From: Betaproteobacteria bacterium
GTDB taxonomy: Bacteria > Pseudomonadota > Gammaproteobacteria > Burkholderiales > Casimicrobiaceae
Assembly: GCA_016861105.1 (NCBI GenBank)
Contig: BOKS01000005.1
Coordinates: forward strand, 124,001 to 188,000
Direction: 5' to 3'
Length of the DNA stretch: 64,000 bases
The notes under the pieces were generated by a model that saw only the letters and a list, made by a program, of their open reading frames with translations, did no database searches and had not been told where the DNA came from. Positions within the stretch are counted from its first letter, which is position 1; each line of letters begins with the position of its first letter. The position numbers and the translations under genes are program-made. Below, one piece after another: positions 10,864-20,113 of the stretch.

Positions 10864-10974
10864 AGCGCTTCGACGCGTGGCCCGCGGTGGCAAGGCGAAG
10901 GACCGATGGGTCGAGGCGCCAGCGCCCGGCTCGGGCTGCCTATTCGCCTGTCGCGATTCCACGGTCCCGCATCG

Positions 10975-11922
10975 CTACTTTTCCGTGTCGACCAGCCCCT
11001 TCACGAACCACTTCTGCATCAGGATGACGACGAGCGCGGGCGGGATCATCGCCATCAACGCGGTCGCCATGACGAGGTGCCACTCGACGGAGGCCTCGCC
11101 GCCGCCGGCGATCATGCGCTTGATGCCGATGACCACGGTGTAGTAGTCCTCCTTCGTGGTCACGATCAGCGGCCACAGGTACTGGTTCCAGCCGTAGATG
11201 AACTGGATGACGAACAGCGCGGCCATGCTGGTCTTCGACATCGGGACGACGACGTCCCAGAAGAAGCGCATCGGTCCCGCGCCGTCGATGCGCGCGGCCT
11301 CGGCCAGCTCGTCGGGCACCGTCAGGAAGAACTGGCGGAACAGGAAGGTCGCGGTCGCCGACGCGATCAGCGGCAGCGTGAGCCCGGCGTAGGTGTCGAG
11401 CATCCCGAGGTCGGACATGACCTCGTAGGTCGGCATGATGCGCACCTCGACCGGCAGCATCAGCGTGACGAAGATCATCCAGAAGAAGAACATCCGCAGC
11501 GGGAACTTGAAGTAGACGATCGCGAACGCCGACAGCAGCGAGATCGCGATCTTGCCCAGCGCGATCGCCAGCGCGGTGATCAGGCTGTTCATCATCATGC
11601 GCCACACGGGCGCGGCCGAATTGCCGGCGCCGTGCAGCAGCGCCTCGCGGTAGTTCTCGATCAGGTGCGGGCCCGGCACCAGCGGCATGGGCGCGGCGAG
11701 CACCTCCTCCGCCGTGATCGTCGAGGCAACGAACGTCACGTAGACGGGGAAGGCGATCACCGCCACGCCGAGCAGCAGCACGGCGTGCGTCAGGAAGTCC
11801 AGGAACGGCCGGTTCTCGACCATGCCCTCGCGGGGCACGTTCCGGGTCCACGGCAGCAGCAGGTTGCGCACGCCGGCCGGAAGGCGCGGGCGGGGCGCGG
11901 CGGAAGCGGGGGGCCTGGCCAT
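10975..11922 (-). CDS. ugpE: sn-glycerol-3-phosphate ABC transporter permease UgpE
   Basis: A 315-residue inner-membrane permease with about six membrane segments. It carries the EAA loop of MalG-like permeases ([14 protein letters not shown]) and the WNQYLWPLI segment typical of UgpE. ATG 11922 overlaps the ugpA stop as TGATG, supporting coupled translation. E. coli UgpE begins at a residue equivalent to Met34 here (MVENRP, position 11823), so a shorter start is possible. It pairs with UgpA to form the membrane channel. Confidence 0.95.
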   Translation of the reverse strand: MARPPASAAPRPRLPAGVRNLLLPWTRNVPREGMVENRPFLDFLTHAVLLLGVAVIAFPVYVTFVASTITAEEVLAAPMPLVPGPHLIENYREALLHGAGNSAAPVWRMMMNSLITALAIALGKIAISLLSAFAIVYFKFPLRMFFFWMIFVTLMLPVEVRIMPTYEVMSDLGMLDTYAGLTLPLIASATATFLFRQFFLTVPDELAEAARIDGAGPMRFFWDVVVPMSKTSMAALFVIQFIYGWNQYLWPLIVTTKEDYYTVVIGIKRMIAGGGEASVEWHLVMATALMAMIPPALVVILMQKWFVKGLVDTEK

Positions 11923-12803
11923 CAGTACTGCACCCTTCGCTCGATCCACTTGAACTGGATCACCGTGAGCCCGATGACGATCATCATCAGGATGACCGAC
12001 TGCGCGGCCGAGCTGCCGAGGTCCAGGGCCTTGAAGCCGTCCTTGTACACCTTGTAGACGAGGATCTCGGTGGCCTGCCCGGGCCCGCCGGCGGTCGCCG
12101 CGTCGACGATCGCGAAGGTGTCGAAGAACGCGTAGACGATGTTGACCACCAGCAGGAAGAACGTCGTCGGCGACAGCAGCGGGAACACGATCGTCCAGAA
12201 ACGCCGGCCCGGCCCCGCCCCGTCGATCGCCGCGGCCTCGATCAGCGACTTCGGGATCGACTGCAGCCCGGCGAGGAAGAAGATGAAGTTGTAGCTGATC
12301 TGCTTCCAGACCGCCGCGACGACGACGAGGACCATCGCGTCGTGGCCGTTCAGCAGCGGGTCCCAGCCGATCCCCAGCCCCTTGATCCAGTGCGCGACGA
12401 TGCCCAGCGTCGGATTGAAGAGGAACAGCCACAGCACGGCCGCCACGGCGTGCGCGACGGCGTACGGCCAGATCAGCAGCGTCTTGTACGTGCCGGCCCC
12501 GCGCACGACGCGGTCGGCAAACACGGCGAGGATCAGCGACAGGAGGAGGCCGAACGACGCCACCAGGACCGAGAACACCGCGGTGACGCGGAACGAGGCG
12601 AGGTAGTGCTCGTCGGCGAACAGCGTCGCGAAGTTGTCCAGCCCGACGAACTCGACGTCGATGCCGAACGGGTCCTGCTGCAGCAGCGACTGGAACAGCG
12701 CCTGGCCGGCGGGCCAGAAGAAGAAGATGATCGTGACCGCGAGCTGCGGCGCGAGCAGCGCGTACGGCAGCCAGCCGGAGCGGAAGAGGACGCGCTTTTC
12801 CAT
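11922..12803 (-). CDS. ugpA: sn-glycerol-3-phosphate ABC transporter permease UgpA
   Basis: A 293-residue permease with six predicted membrane segments and the EAA motif [12 protein letters not shown] in the cytoplasmic loop that contacts UgpC. The N-terminus ([21 protein letters not shown]) is characteristic of UgpA. Start ATG 12803 lies just downstream of a strong hairpin that separates it from ugpB. It forms the heterodimeric transmembrane channel with UgpE. Confidence 0.95.
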   Translation of the reverse strand: MEKRVLFRSGWLPYALLAPQLAVTIIFFFWPAGQALFQSLLQQDPFGIDVEFVGLDNFATLFADEHYLASFRVTAVFSVLVASFGLLLSLILAVFADRVVRGAGTYKTLLIWPYAVAHAVAAVLWLFLFNPTLGIVAHWIKGLGIGWDPLLNGHDAMVLVVVAAVWKQISYNFIFFLAGLQSIPKSLIEAAAIDGAGPGRRFWTIVFPLLSPTTFFLLVVNIVYAFFDTFAIVDAATAGGPGQATEILVYKVYKDGFKALDLGSSAAQSVILMMIVIGLTVIQFKWIERRVQY

Positions 12804-12810
12804 CGGATGC

Positions 12811-12840
12811 GGCGAGGGCCCGCCGTCGCGGGCCCTCGCC
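12811..12840 (-). terminator. Intercistronic hairpin between ugpB and ugpA
   Basis: A perfect 12-base inverted repeat, GGCGAGGGCCCG and CGGGCCCTCGCC, around a six-base loop. It has no T-run, so it is more likely a partial terminator or mRNA-stabilising hairpin that makes the binding protein ugpB more abundant than the permeases. That layout is common for ABC operons. Confidence 0.7.
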
Positions 12841-12887
12841 GTTCGTTCAGGCGCCCGGGCGCCCGGGCGTCCCGCGCCGGGCGCGGG

Positions 12888-14216
12888 TCATTCCCTGGCC
12901 GACTTCTGGAAGCGGGCCAGCATCTCGTTCCCGCGGCGCACCGCGTTGTCGAGCGCCGCCTTCGCGTTCTGCTTGCCGGCGAGCATGTTCTCCATCTCCT
13001 CCTCGAACATGTCGCGGATCTGCACGAAGCTGCCGAAGCGCAGGCCCTTGGAGTTCGGCGTGGGCTGCTTCAGCATCATCTGGCGCACGGAGACGTCGGT
13101 GCCCGGGTTCTTCTCGTAGAAGCCCGCGCTCTTCGTGATGTCGTAGGCGGCGGGCGTGATCGGCAGGTAGCCGGTCTGCTGGTGCCACTGCGCCTGCCGC
13201 TGCGGATCGGCGAGGTACGACAGGAACTTCGCCACGCCCTTGTACTCGTTCGGCTTCTTGCCCGACATCACCCACAGCGACGCCCCGCCGATGATGGTGT
13301 TCTGCGGCGCGCCCTTGACGTCGGCGTAGTACGGCAGCATCGCCACCGCGTACTTGAACTTCGCGTTGCGGTTGATGTTGGCCTGCGCGGCGGACGACGA
13401 GGTGAGCATCGCGCACTCGCCGCTGTAGAACTTCGCCTCCGCCTCGTTGCGCCGCCCGGCGTAGGTGAAGTAGCCCTTCTGCGACCACTCCTTCAGGTTG
13501 TTCCAGTGGCGGACGTGCAGCGGGCTGTTGATCTGGAAGCGGGTGTCGAGGCCCGCCATCCCGTTCTCCCGCGTGCCGATCGGCACGTTGTGCCACGCCG
13601 AGAAGTTCTCGACGTGCACCCACGACGGCCAGCCCGTCGTGTACGCGCACTGCGACGCGCCGGCCGCCTTGATCTTCGCGGCGGCGGCCATCACCTCCGG
13701 CCACGTCGCCGGCGGGCGATTCGGGTCGAGCCCCGCCTTCTCGAAGACGTCCTTGTTGTAATAGAAGACCGTGGTCGAGCTGTTGAACGGGAACGACAGC
13801 ATCTCGCCCTTGGCGCTCGTGTAGTAGCCGGCGACCGCGCCGATGTAGCTCTTCGGGTCGAACTTCTCGCCGGCCTCGCGCATGACCTCGGCCACCGGCT
13901 TGATCGCGCCCTTGGCCGCCATCATCGTCGCGGTGCCCACCTCGAACACCTGAACGATGTGCGGCGCGTTGCCGGCGCGGAACGCAGCGATCGCCGCGGT
14001 CATCGTCTCGGGATACGTACCCTTGAAGACCGGCACGACCTTGTAGTCCTTCTGGCTCTCGTTGAAGCCCTTCGCGAACTCGTTGACGCGGTCGTTCAGC
14101 GCGCCGGTCATCGCGTGCCACCACTGGATCTCGGTCTGCGCGAACGCCGACGTGGCGAACGCGGCCAGCGCACCGGCGGCGACGAGGCGCGCGATGCGTG
14201 CTTGGGGACGGGACAT
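12888..14216 (-). CDS. ugpB: sn-glycerol-3-phosphate ABC transporter substrate-binding protein
   Basis: A 442-residue periplasmic binding protein with a signal peptide ending near FATSAFA-Q. The mature start (EIQWWHAMTGALNDRV) and the central FYYNKDVFEKAGLDP segment are typical of family-1 solute-binding proteins of the UgpB type. ATG 14216 is preceded by GAGGAGAA, a good Shine-Dalgarno sequence; longer in-frame extensions would hide the signal peptide. First gene of the ugpB-A-E-C-Q operon. A promoter and leader hairpin are visible upstream. Confidence 0.95.
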   Translation of the reverse strand: MSRPQARIARLVAAGALAAFATSAFAQTEIQWWHAMTGALNDRVNEFAKGFNESQKDYKVVPVFKGTYPETMTAAIAAFRAGNAPHIVQVFEVGTATMMAAKGAIKPVAEVMREAGEKFDPKSYIGAVAGYYTSAKGEMLSFPFNSSTTVFYYNKDVFEKAGLDPNRPPATWPEVMAAAAKIKAAGASQCAYTTGWPSWVHVENFSAWHNVPIGTRENGMAGLDTRFQINSPLHVRHWNNLKEWSQKGYFTYAGRRNEAEAKFYSGECAMLTSSSAAQANINRNAKFKYAVAMLPYYADVKGAPQNTIIGGASLWVMSGKKPNEYKGVAKFLSYLADPQRQAQWHQQTGYLPITPAAYDITKSAGFYEKNPGTDVSVRQMMLKQPTPNSKGLRFGSFVQIRDMFEEEMENMLAGKQNAKAALDNAVRRGNEMLARFQKSARE

Positions 14217-14242
14217 GGGTTCTCCTCGGGACGTGGCGACAC

Positions 14243-14265
14243 GGGCAGAGCTCGTGACTCTGCCC
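14243..14265 (-). promoter_or_regulatory. Leader hairpin or operator upstream of ugpB
   Basis: Perfect 8-base inverted repeat GGGCAGAG/CTCTGCCC with a seven-base loop, between the predicted ugpB promoter and the Shine-Dalgarno sequence. It could be an operator for a GlpR/PhoB-like regulator or an mRNA structure. The sequence alone does not decide. Confidence 0.45.
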
Positions 14266-14278
14266 TCTGGTGGTTGCG

Positions 14279-14308
14279 ATTCTATTGCAATTGCGTCCGC
14301 TCTCACAA
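14279..14308 (-). promoter_or_regulatory. Sigma-70-type promoter of the ugp operon
   Basis: On the minus strand TTGTGA (14308-14303) is followed after 18 bases by TAGAAT (14284-14279), about 60 bases upstream of the ugpB start. It is one of the best -35/-10 pairs visible in the window. Confidence 0.6.
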
Positions 14309-14421
14309 TCGCGCGCCCCCCTCGGCGGTTCCCGGCATTCCCCCGGACGAACGCCCGTGCCCGCCCGGCCGCTCCGCGACGATGTTGCGCTGCGACGCGG
14401 GATGCGGGACGACGGCGCGCG

Positions 14422-17400
14422 TCAGTCGGCGTGCCCGGGCTGCGGGGCGGGCGTCGCCGGGGGCGCGTGCGCCGCGACGGCGTCGGTGCGCCGTGCGCCT
14501 CCGGCGAGCAGCGTGTAGGCCGTCGGCACGACGAACAGCGTGAGCAGCGTGCCCACGGTCATGCCGCCGACGATCACCCAGCCGATCTGCGTGCGCGACT
14601 CGGCGCCGGCGCCGGTGGCCAGCGCGAGCGGGACGGCACCGAGCACCATGGCGCCGGTGGTCATCATGATCGGGCGCAGCCGCAGCGTGGCCGCCTCGAC
14701 GACGGCGGGCACGAGCGCCGCGCCGCGGTCGCGCAGCTGGTTGGCGAACTCGACGATCAGGATCCCGTGCTTCGTGATGAGGCCCACCAGCGTGATCAGC
14801 CCGACCTGGCTGTAGATGTTGAGCGTCCCGCCGGTCAGCTTGAGCGCGAGCAACGCCCCCGTCATCGACAGCGGCACCGCCAGCATGATCACGAACGGAT
14901 GCACGAAGCTCTCGAACTGCGCCGACAGCACGAGGTAGATGAACAGCAGGGCGAGCACGAACGTGAAGTAGATCTCCGACCCCGACTGGCGGAACTCGCG
15001 CGACTGGCCGTCGACGTCGGTCTGCGCCTCGGGCGGCAGCGACCTCTTGGCCGCGTCGTCCATCGCGCGCAGCGCCTCGTCGATGGCGTAGCCGGGCGCC
15101 AGCGTCCCGGTGACCTTCACCGCGCGCAGGCGGTTGAAGTGGTTGAGCGACTGCGGCGCCACGCCCTCCCTGACGTCGACGATGTTGGCGAGCTGGATCA
15201 TCTCGCCCGCGCGACCGCGCACGAAGATGTCGCTGATGTCCGCCGGCGTCGAGCGATCGTACGGGGCGACCTGGACGATCACGTCGTACTGCTCGCCGTC
15301 GCGCTTGAAGCGGGTGACCTGCCGGCCGCCGAGCATCGTCTCCAGCGTCCGTCCGACGGTGTCGACGTTGACGCCCACGTCCGAGATCTTGTCGCGGTTG
15401 ATCTGCACGCGGACCTCGGGGGTGTTGAGCCGCAGGTCGGTCTGCAGGTTCTGCACGCCCGGGTACTTGCGCGCCTCGTCGAGGAAGCGGTCGACGATGC
15501 GCGCGAGCTCGGCGTAGGGGACCTGCGACATGATCACGTACTCGATGGGCGTCGAGCGGAAGCGCTGGCCGAGCGAGGGGGGGTTGATCGGGAACGCCAG
15601 CGCCCCCGGCAGCGACATGAACTGCGGCCGCAGCTCCTCGGCGATCTGCTGCGCCGACCGCTGCCGCTCCTCCCACGGCTTGAGCCTGAGGATCGCGTTG
15701 CCGTCGACCACCGTGGGGAATCCCGCGAAGGCCGTGTAGGCGGCGGCATCGCCGATCTTCGCGTACATCTGCTCGATCGGCGCGATCTGGGCGGCCGTGT
15801 ACTGCGGCGTCGAGCCCTGCGGCGCCGACACGATCCCGAACACCACGCCGCGGTCCTCCACCGGGGAGAGCTCGCTCTTGAGCGACACGAACAGCGCCGC
15901 CCCGGAGACGAGGATGCCGAGCCACAGGAGGACGACGATCCAGCGCGCCTTCAGCGTCCAGGCCAGCAGCGCGCCGTACGCGCGCGTCTGGGCCTGGATG
16001 AAGCCCTCGATGCGGTTGTAGATCCACGAGTGCTTCGCCTGGTGGCGCAGCAGCAGCGAGCACATCATCGGCGTCAGCGTCAGCGCGACGAACCCCGAGA
16101 CCAGCACCGCGCCGGCCAGCGCGAGCGCGAACTCGATGAACAGGCGGCCGGTGCGGCCCGTCGCGAACGCCAGCGGGGCGAACACCGCCGCCAGCGTGAG
16201 CGTCATCGCCACGATCGCGAAGCCGATCTCGCGCGAGCCGCGGATCGCCGCATCCTTGGGCTTCATCCCCGACTCGATGTGCCGGAAGATGTTCTCCAGC
16301 ATGACGATCGCGTCGTCGACGACCAGCCCGATCGCGAGCACCATCGCGAGCAGCGTCAGCGTGTTGATCGTGAAGCCGAACGCGTACATGAGCGCGAACG
16401 CGCCGACCAGCGACACCGGGATGGTCACGATCGGAATGAGCGTCGCGCGCAGGCTGCGCAGGAAGAAGAAGATCACCAGCACGACGAGCAGGATCGCCTC
16501 GGCGATCGTCGTGAACACCGACGTGATCGACCGGTCGATGAACACCGACGAATCGTAGGCGACGACGAGCTTCATGCCGGAGGGCAGCGACTCGTTGATC
16601 CGCTCCACCTCGGCGCGCACGCCCGTCGACAGGTCGAGCGGGTTGGCCACCGCCTGCTTGACCACGCCGATGTTGATCGCGGGCCGGCCGTTGAAGCGGC
16701 TGATCGTGCGCTCGTCGATCGCCCCGACGGCGACCGTGCCGAGATCGCGGATGCGCACCGGGTAGCCGCCGACGTTGGCGACGACGATGCCGCCGAACTG
16801 CTCGGGCGTGGACAGGTCGGTCTCCGCGACGACCGTGAACTCGCGCGCCGTCGACTCGATGCGTCCGGCCGGGATCTCGGCGTTCTGGCGCCGGACGGCG
16901 TCCTCGACGTCCTGCACGGTCAGCCGGTAGCCGGCGAGCCGCGTGCGGTCGAGGTTGATGCGCATCGACACCTGCCGCTCGCCGAAGATGCGCACGTCGG
17001 CCGCACCCGGCTGCACCGACAGCCGCGGCTTCACGTAGCGGGCGATGTAGTCGGACGCCTCGAGCGGCGTCATCTCGCCGGCCTGGACCGCGATGTAGAT
17101 GATCGGCTGCGAGTCCGACTCGACCTTGGCGATGACCGGCTCGTCGACCGCCTCCGGGAGGCGCCCGCGGACGCGCGAGACCTTGTCGCGCACGTCGGCC
17201 GCCGCCGAGTCCGGATCGCGGCTCAGCGTGAAGCGCACGTTGATCTGGCTGCGCTCCGAGCGGCTCTGCGAGGTCATCAGCTCGACGCCCTCGATGCCGG
17301 ACAGCGAGTCCTCCAGCGGCTTGGTGACCTGCGACTCGACGACCTCGGCCGAGGCGCCGCGGTAGGTCGTGTTGACGCTGACCACCGGCTCGTCGATGCG

Positions 17401-17514
17401 CGGGTACTCGCGCACCGCGAGGCGCGTGTACGAGATCAGGCCGACCAGCAGCACCACCAGCGACAGCACCGTCGCGAAGACGGGCCGGCGGACGCAGATC
17501 TCGGGCAGTTGCAT
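14422..17514 (-). CDS. RND multidrug efflux transporter permease (HAE1/AcrB family)
   Basis: 1030 residues, the normal size for an inner-membrane RND pump, with two repeats of one TM helix plus a large periplasmic loop plus five TM helices. It starts MQLPEICVRRPVFATVLSL. TM4 carries the proton-relay GLVVDDAIVMLEN; the second half has a matching GLITKHGILIVEF. The YxxxxRD periplasmic porter segments are intact. The adaptor gene lies four bases upstream. No outer-membrane channel gene follows, so an unlinked TolC-type protein is expected. Drug specificity is not readable. Confidence 0.95.
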   Translation of the reverse strand: MQLPEICVRRPVFATVLSLVVLLVGLISYTRLAVREYPRIDEPVVSVNTTYRGASAEVVESQVTKPLEDSLSGIEGVELMTSQSRSERSQINVRFTLSRDPDSAAADVRDKVSRVRGRLPEAVDEPVIAKVESDSQPIIYIAVQAGEMTPLEASDYIARYVKPRLSVQPGAADVRIFGERQVSMRINLDRTRLAGYRLTVQDVEDAVRRQNAEIPAGRIESTAREFTVVAETDLSTPEQFGGIVVANVGGYPVRIRDLGTVAVGAIDERTISRFNGRPAINIGVVKQAVANPLDLSTGVRAEVERINESLPSGMKLVVAYDSSVFIDRSITSVFTTIAEAILLVVLVIFFFLRSLRATLIPIVTIPVSLVGAFALMYAFGFTINTLTLLAMVLAIGLVVDDAIVMLENIFRHIESGMKPKDAAIRGSREIGFAIVAMTLTLAAVFAPLAFATGRTGRLFIEFALALAGAVLVSGFVALTLTPMMCSLLLRHQAKHSWIYNRIEGFIQAQTRAYGALLAWTLKARWIVVLLWLGILVSGAALFVSLKSELSPVEDRGVVFGIVSAPQGSTPQYTAAQIAPIEQMYAKIGDAAAYTAFAGFPTVVDGNAILRLKPWEERQRSAQQIAEELRPQFMSLPGALAFPINPPSLGQRFRSTPIEYVIMSQVPYAELARIVDRFLDEARKYPGVQNLQTDLRLNTPEVRVQINRDKISDVGVNVDTVGRTLETMLGGRQVTRFKRDGEQYDVIVQVAPYDRSTPADISDIFVRGRAGEMIQLANIVDVREGVAPQSLNHFNRLRAVKVTGTLAPGYAIDEALRAMDDAAKRSLPPEAQTDVDGQSREFRQSGSEIYFTFVLALLFIYLVLSAQFESFVHPFVIMLAVPLSMTGALLALKLTGGTLNIYSQVGLITLVGLITKHGILIVEFANQLRDRGAALVPAVVEAATLRLRPIMMTTGAMVLGAVPLALATGAGAESRTQIGWVIVGGMTVGTLLTLFVVPTAYTLLAGGARRTDAVAAHAPPATPAPQPGHAD

Positions 17515-17518
17515 CGCG

Positions 17519-18739
17519 TCAGGACCTCGGCGCGGCGCCGCCCTTCGCCCCGGCGGGGGCCGCCGCCTTCTCGGGTGCGGCGGCCGCGGCCGGCGGCGGC
17601 GTGCCGTCGTTGGGGGCGACCAGCGGCGGCGACGCCCGGTTGGCGATCGCCACCGGGACGCCGTCGCGCAAGCGCACCTGTCCTGCCGTCACCACCAGGT
17701 CGCCGGCGGCCACCCCGCTGCGGATCTCCACCTTGCCGGTGCGCCGCTGGCCGAGCTCGACCTTGGCGCGCACGGCCTTGCCGTCGACGACCCTGAACAC
17801 GAACTGGTCCGTTCCCTGCGGCACCAGGGCCTGCTCGGGCACGACGAGCGCCTCACCGGTGTCGCCGGTGATCAGGCGCACGCGCGCGAACATGCCCGGG
17901 CGCAGGCTCGCGTCGCTATTCTTCACCTGCGCGCGCACGACGATCGAGCGGCCGGCAGCGTCGACCAGCGGGTTCACCGCGAGCACGCGTCCGTCGAACG
18001 TCTTGCCGGGGAGCGCGTCGAGCGTGACGACCAGCGGCAGCCCGGACTTCACCTCGCGCATGTGGACCTCGGGCAGCCGGAAGTCGACCTTCAGCGGATC
18101 GATCGCCTCGAGGTTGACGAGGTCGGCGCCCTCCTTCACGTAGTCGCCGACGGACACGCCGCGCAGGCCGATGATGCCGGAGAACGGCGCGCGGATCGTG
18201 GTCTTCGCCAGGCGCGCCTCGACGACCGCCAGCGCGGCCTCGGCGACGCGCAGGTTGTTCTCCGCCTCGTCGCGCGCCTGCCCGGAGATGAAGTTGCTCT
18301 TCGCGAGGTCGACGGCCCGCTCGTACTTGCTGCGCGCGAGCTTGAGGTTCGCGCGGGCCTGCTGCACCTCGGCCTCGTTGATCGTCGCGTCGAGGCGCAC
18401 GAGCACCTCGCCGCGCGTCACGCGCTGCCCCTCGGTGAAGGCGATCGCGGCGATGCGGCCGGCCACCTCCGGCCGGATGGTCACCGACTCGTCCGAGCGC
18501 AGGCTGCCCACGGTCGTGATCGCCTGCGGCATCGGTTCGGCCACGACCTTCGCGACTTCGACCGGCGCGGCCTGCTGGCCGCCACCCGGGCCGCCCTTCG
18601 CAGCCCCCTGGGGCGCCGGTGCGGCAGCGCCGGCGACCGGCGCGCCCGCGGCGGGTCCGCGCTTCCCGGCCCAGTACCCCACGCCCGCGGCGACGGCGAC
18701 GGCAAGGACGGCGGCGACGCCGGCGGCGTATCGGTTCAT
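17519..18739 (-). CDS. RND efflux periplasmic adaptor (membrane fusion protein)
   Basis: A 406-residue HlyD/AcrA-family adaptor with an N-terminal anchor (MNRYAAGVAAVLAVAVAAGVGYWAG). A biotinyl-lipoyl half-motif lies around GEVLVRLDATINEAEV, then an alpha-hairpin (residues about 125-190), then KTTIRAPFSGIIGLR and beta-barrel domains. It links the pump to an outer-membrane channel. It is translated just ahead of the pump gene and is divergent from the Bug-family gene. An Ala/Pro/Gly-rich C-terminal tail is unusual but common in GC-rich genomes. Confidence 0.94.
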   Translation of the reverse strand: MNRYAAGVAAVLAVAVAAGVGYWAGKRGPAAGAPVAGAAAPAPQGAAKGGPGGGQQAAPVEVAKVVAEPMPQAITTVGSLRSDESVTIRPEVAGRIAAIAFTEGQRVTRGEVLVRLDATINEAEVQQARANLKLARSKYERAVDLAKSNFISGQARDEAENNLRVAEAALAVVEARLAKTTIRAPFSGIIGLRGVSVGDYVKEGADLVNLEAIDPLKVDFRLPEVHMREVKSGLPLVVTLDALPGKTFDGRVLAVNPLVDAAGRSIVVRAQVKNSDASLRPGMFARVRLITGDTGEALVVPEQALVPQGTDQFVFRVVDGKAVRAKVELGQRRTGKVEIRSGVAAGDLVVTAGQVRLRDGVPVAIANRASPPLVAPNDGTPPPAAAAAPEKAAAPAGAKGGAAPRS

Positions 18740-18772
18740 GCGTAGGAGGGTCCTGCGCGGACAAAGACTCGC

Positions 18773-18836
18773 ATTATGCGCGGGCGGGTGGGACGCGGCA
18801 ATTCCGGCCGGCCCCCGGGCAACGGATCGTTACAAT
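18773..18836. promoter_or_regulatory. Divergent -10-like elements between efflux adaptor and Bug gene
   Basis: Minus-strand CATAAT (18778-18773) is 34 bases ahead of the adaptor start. Plus-strand TACAAT (18831-18836) is 30 bases ahead of the Bug-gene ATG. Neither has a convincing -35. They fit the spacing expected for divergent promoters. Confidence 0.35.
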
Positions 18837-18865
18837 CGCCGCTCGTCCCCTTCCCGGCCGCCGCC

Positions 18866-19855
18866 ATGCCCCCCTCCTCGCTCCGCCGCCGCCTCGGCGT
18901 CGCCCTCGCCGCCGCCGCGCTCGGCTGCACCCTTCCGATCGTCGCGCACGCGCAATCGTTCCCGTCGAAGCCGGTCAAGCTCGTCGTGCCGTTTCCGCCC
19001 GGCGGGTCGCTGGACAACGTGGGACGGCTGCTCGCGCAGAAGCTGACCGAGGCCTGGGGCCAGCAGGTCGTCGTCGAGAACCGCCCGGGTGCAGGCGGCA
19101 ACGTGGGCGCCGACGCCGTCGCCAAGTCGCCGGCCGACGGCTATGCCGTGGTGATGGGCGCGCTGTCGACGCACGCGGTCAATCCGAGCCTCTACGCGAA
19201 GATGCCGTACGACGCGGTGAAGGACTTCGCGCCGATCAGCAACGTCGCCATCACGCCGAACGTGCTGATCGTGCGCGCCGACTCGCCGATCCGCTCGGTG
19301 TCCGACCTCATCGCCTACGCGAAGGCCAATCCCGGCAAGACCAACTTCGGCTCGGGCAGCAACGGCAGCGCCGGCCATCTCGCCGGCGAGCTGTTCAAGG
19401 TCGAGACCGGCACCGACGTCATGCACATCCCCTACAAGGGCGGCGCGCCCGCGCTCCAGGCCCTGCTCGCCGGCGAGACGCAGTTCATGTTCGACAACCT
19501 GGCGAACGCGATGGCGCAGGTCAAGGGCGGGCGCGTGCGGGCGATCGCGGTCACCACGGCGCAGCGCAGCAAGCTCGCGCCCGACCTTCCGACGATGGCC
19601 GAGCAGGGGCTGCCCGGCTTCGACATCGCGACGTGGTTCGGTCTCCTCGCGCCGGCCGGCACGCCGCCGGAGGTGATCGCCAGGTGGAACGCCGAGGTCG
19701 TGAAGGCGCTGAACGCGCCCGACGTGCGCGAGAGGATGGTCGCGCAGGGAGCCGATCCCACGCCGACGACGCCGGCCGAGTTCGCCGCGTTCATCGCGAA
19801 GGAGCGCGACAAGTACGCGCGCATCGTCAAGGCGAGCGGCGCGCGGGTCGACTGA
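18866..19855 (+). CDS. Bug-family TTT substrate-binding protein
   Basis: A 329-residue periplasmic binding protein of the Bug/TctC family, very abundant in Burkholderiales. The signal peptide (LRRRLGVALAAAALG...AHAQ) is followed by SFPSKPVKLVVPFPPGGSLD, the diagnostic first strand-loop. AGGNVGADAVAKSPADGY and IPYKGGAPA come later. ATG 18866 was chosen because it begins the signal peptide. Ligands are usually carboxylates, but no TctA/TctB membrane genes lie nearby, so it may act as an orphan binder. Confidence 0.93.
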   Translation: MPPSSLRRRLGVALAAAALGCTLPIVAHAQSFPSKPVKLVVPFPPGGSLDNVGRLLAQKLTEAWGQQVVVENRPGAGGNVGADAVAKSPADGYAVVMGALSTHAVNPSLYAKMPYDAVKDFAPISNVAITPNVLIVRADSPIRSVSDLIAYAKANPGKTNFGSGSNGSAGHLAGELFKVETGTDVMHIPYKGGAPALQALLAGETQFMFDNLANAMAQVKGGRVRAIAVTTAQRSKLAPDLPTMAEQGLPGFDIATWFGLLAPAGTPPEVIARWNAEVVKALNAPDVRERMVAQGADPTPTTPAEFAAFIAKERDKYARIVKASGARVD

Positions 19856-19882
19856 TCGCCGGAAAGCGGCATCCGATTCCCC

Positions 19883-20108
19883 GAAACGAGGGTCAGACTC
19901 GCATTTCCGGCGTCACGCCCGTCGTCCCGATGACAACGAGCGGAACGAGGGTCAGACTCGAGTTTGGAGCGGAACGAGGGTCAGACTCGAGTTTGCGGCG
20001 GCACGCCATTCATCGCGATAGAAACGAGCAAAGCGAGGCCTGACTCGAATTGTCGGCGAAATGCGAGTCTGACCCTCGTTTTGAAATGCGAGTCTGACCC
20101 TCGTTCTG
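19883..20108. repeat. GGGTCAGACTCG repeat array, family 2, copy A
   Basis: Six copies of a roughly 25-base unit with core AACGAGGGTCAGACTCGNNTTT. Three are direct (from 19883, 19942 and 19971), one is degenerate (around 20032-20054), and two are inverted and adjacent (20058-20083 and 20083-20108). The head-to-head arrangement resembles REPIN-like or MITE-like clusters. The last copy ends six bases before the GTG chosen as start of the next gene, so the array supplies that gene's 5' region. Confidence 0.9.
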
Positions 20109-20113
20109 CGGCC

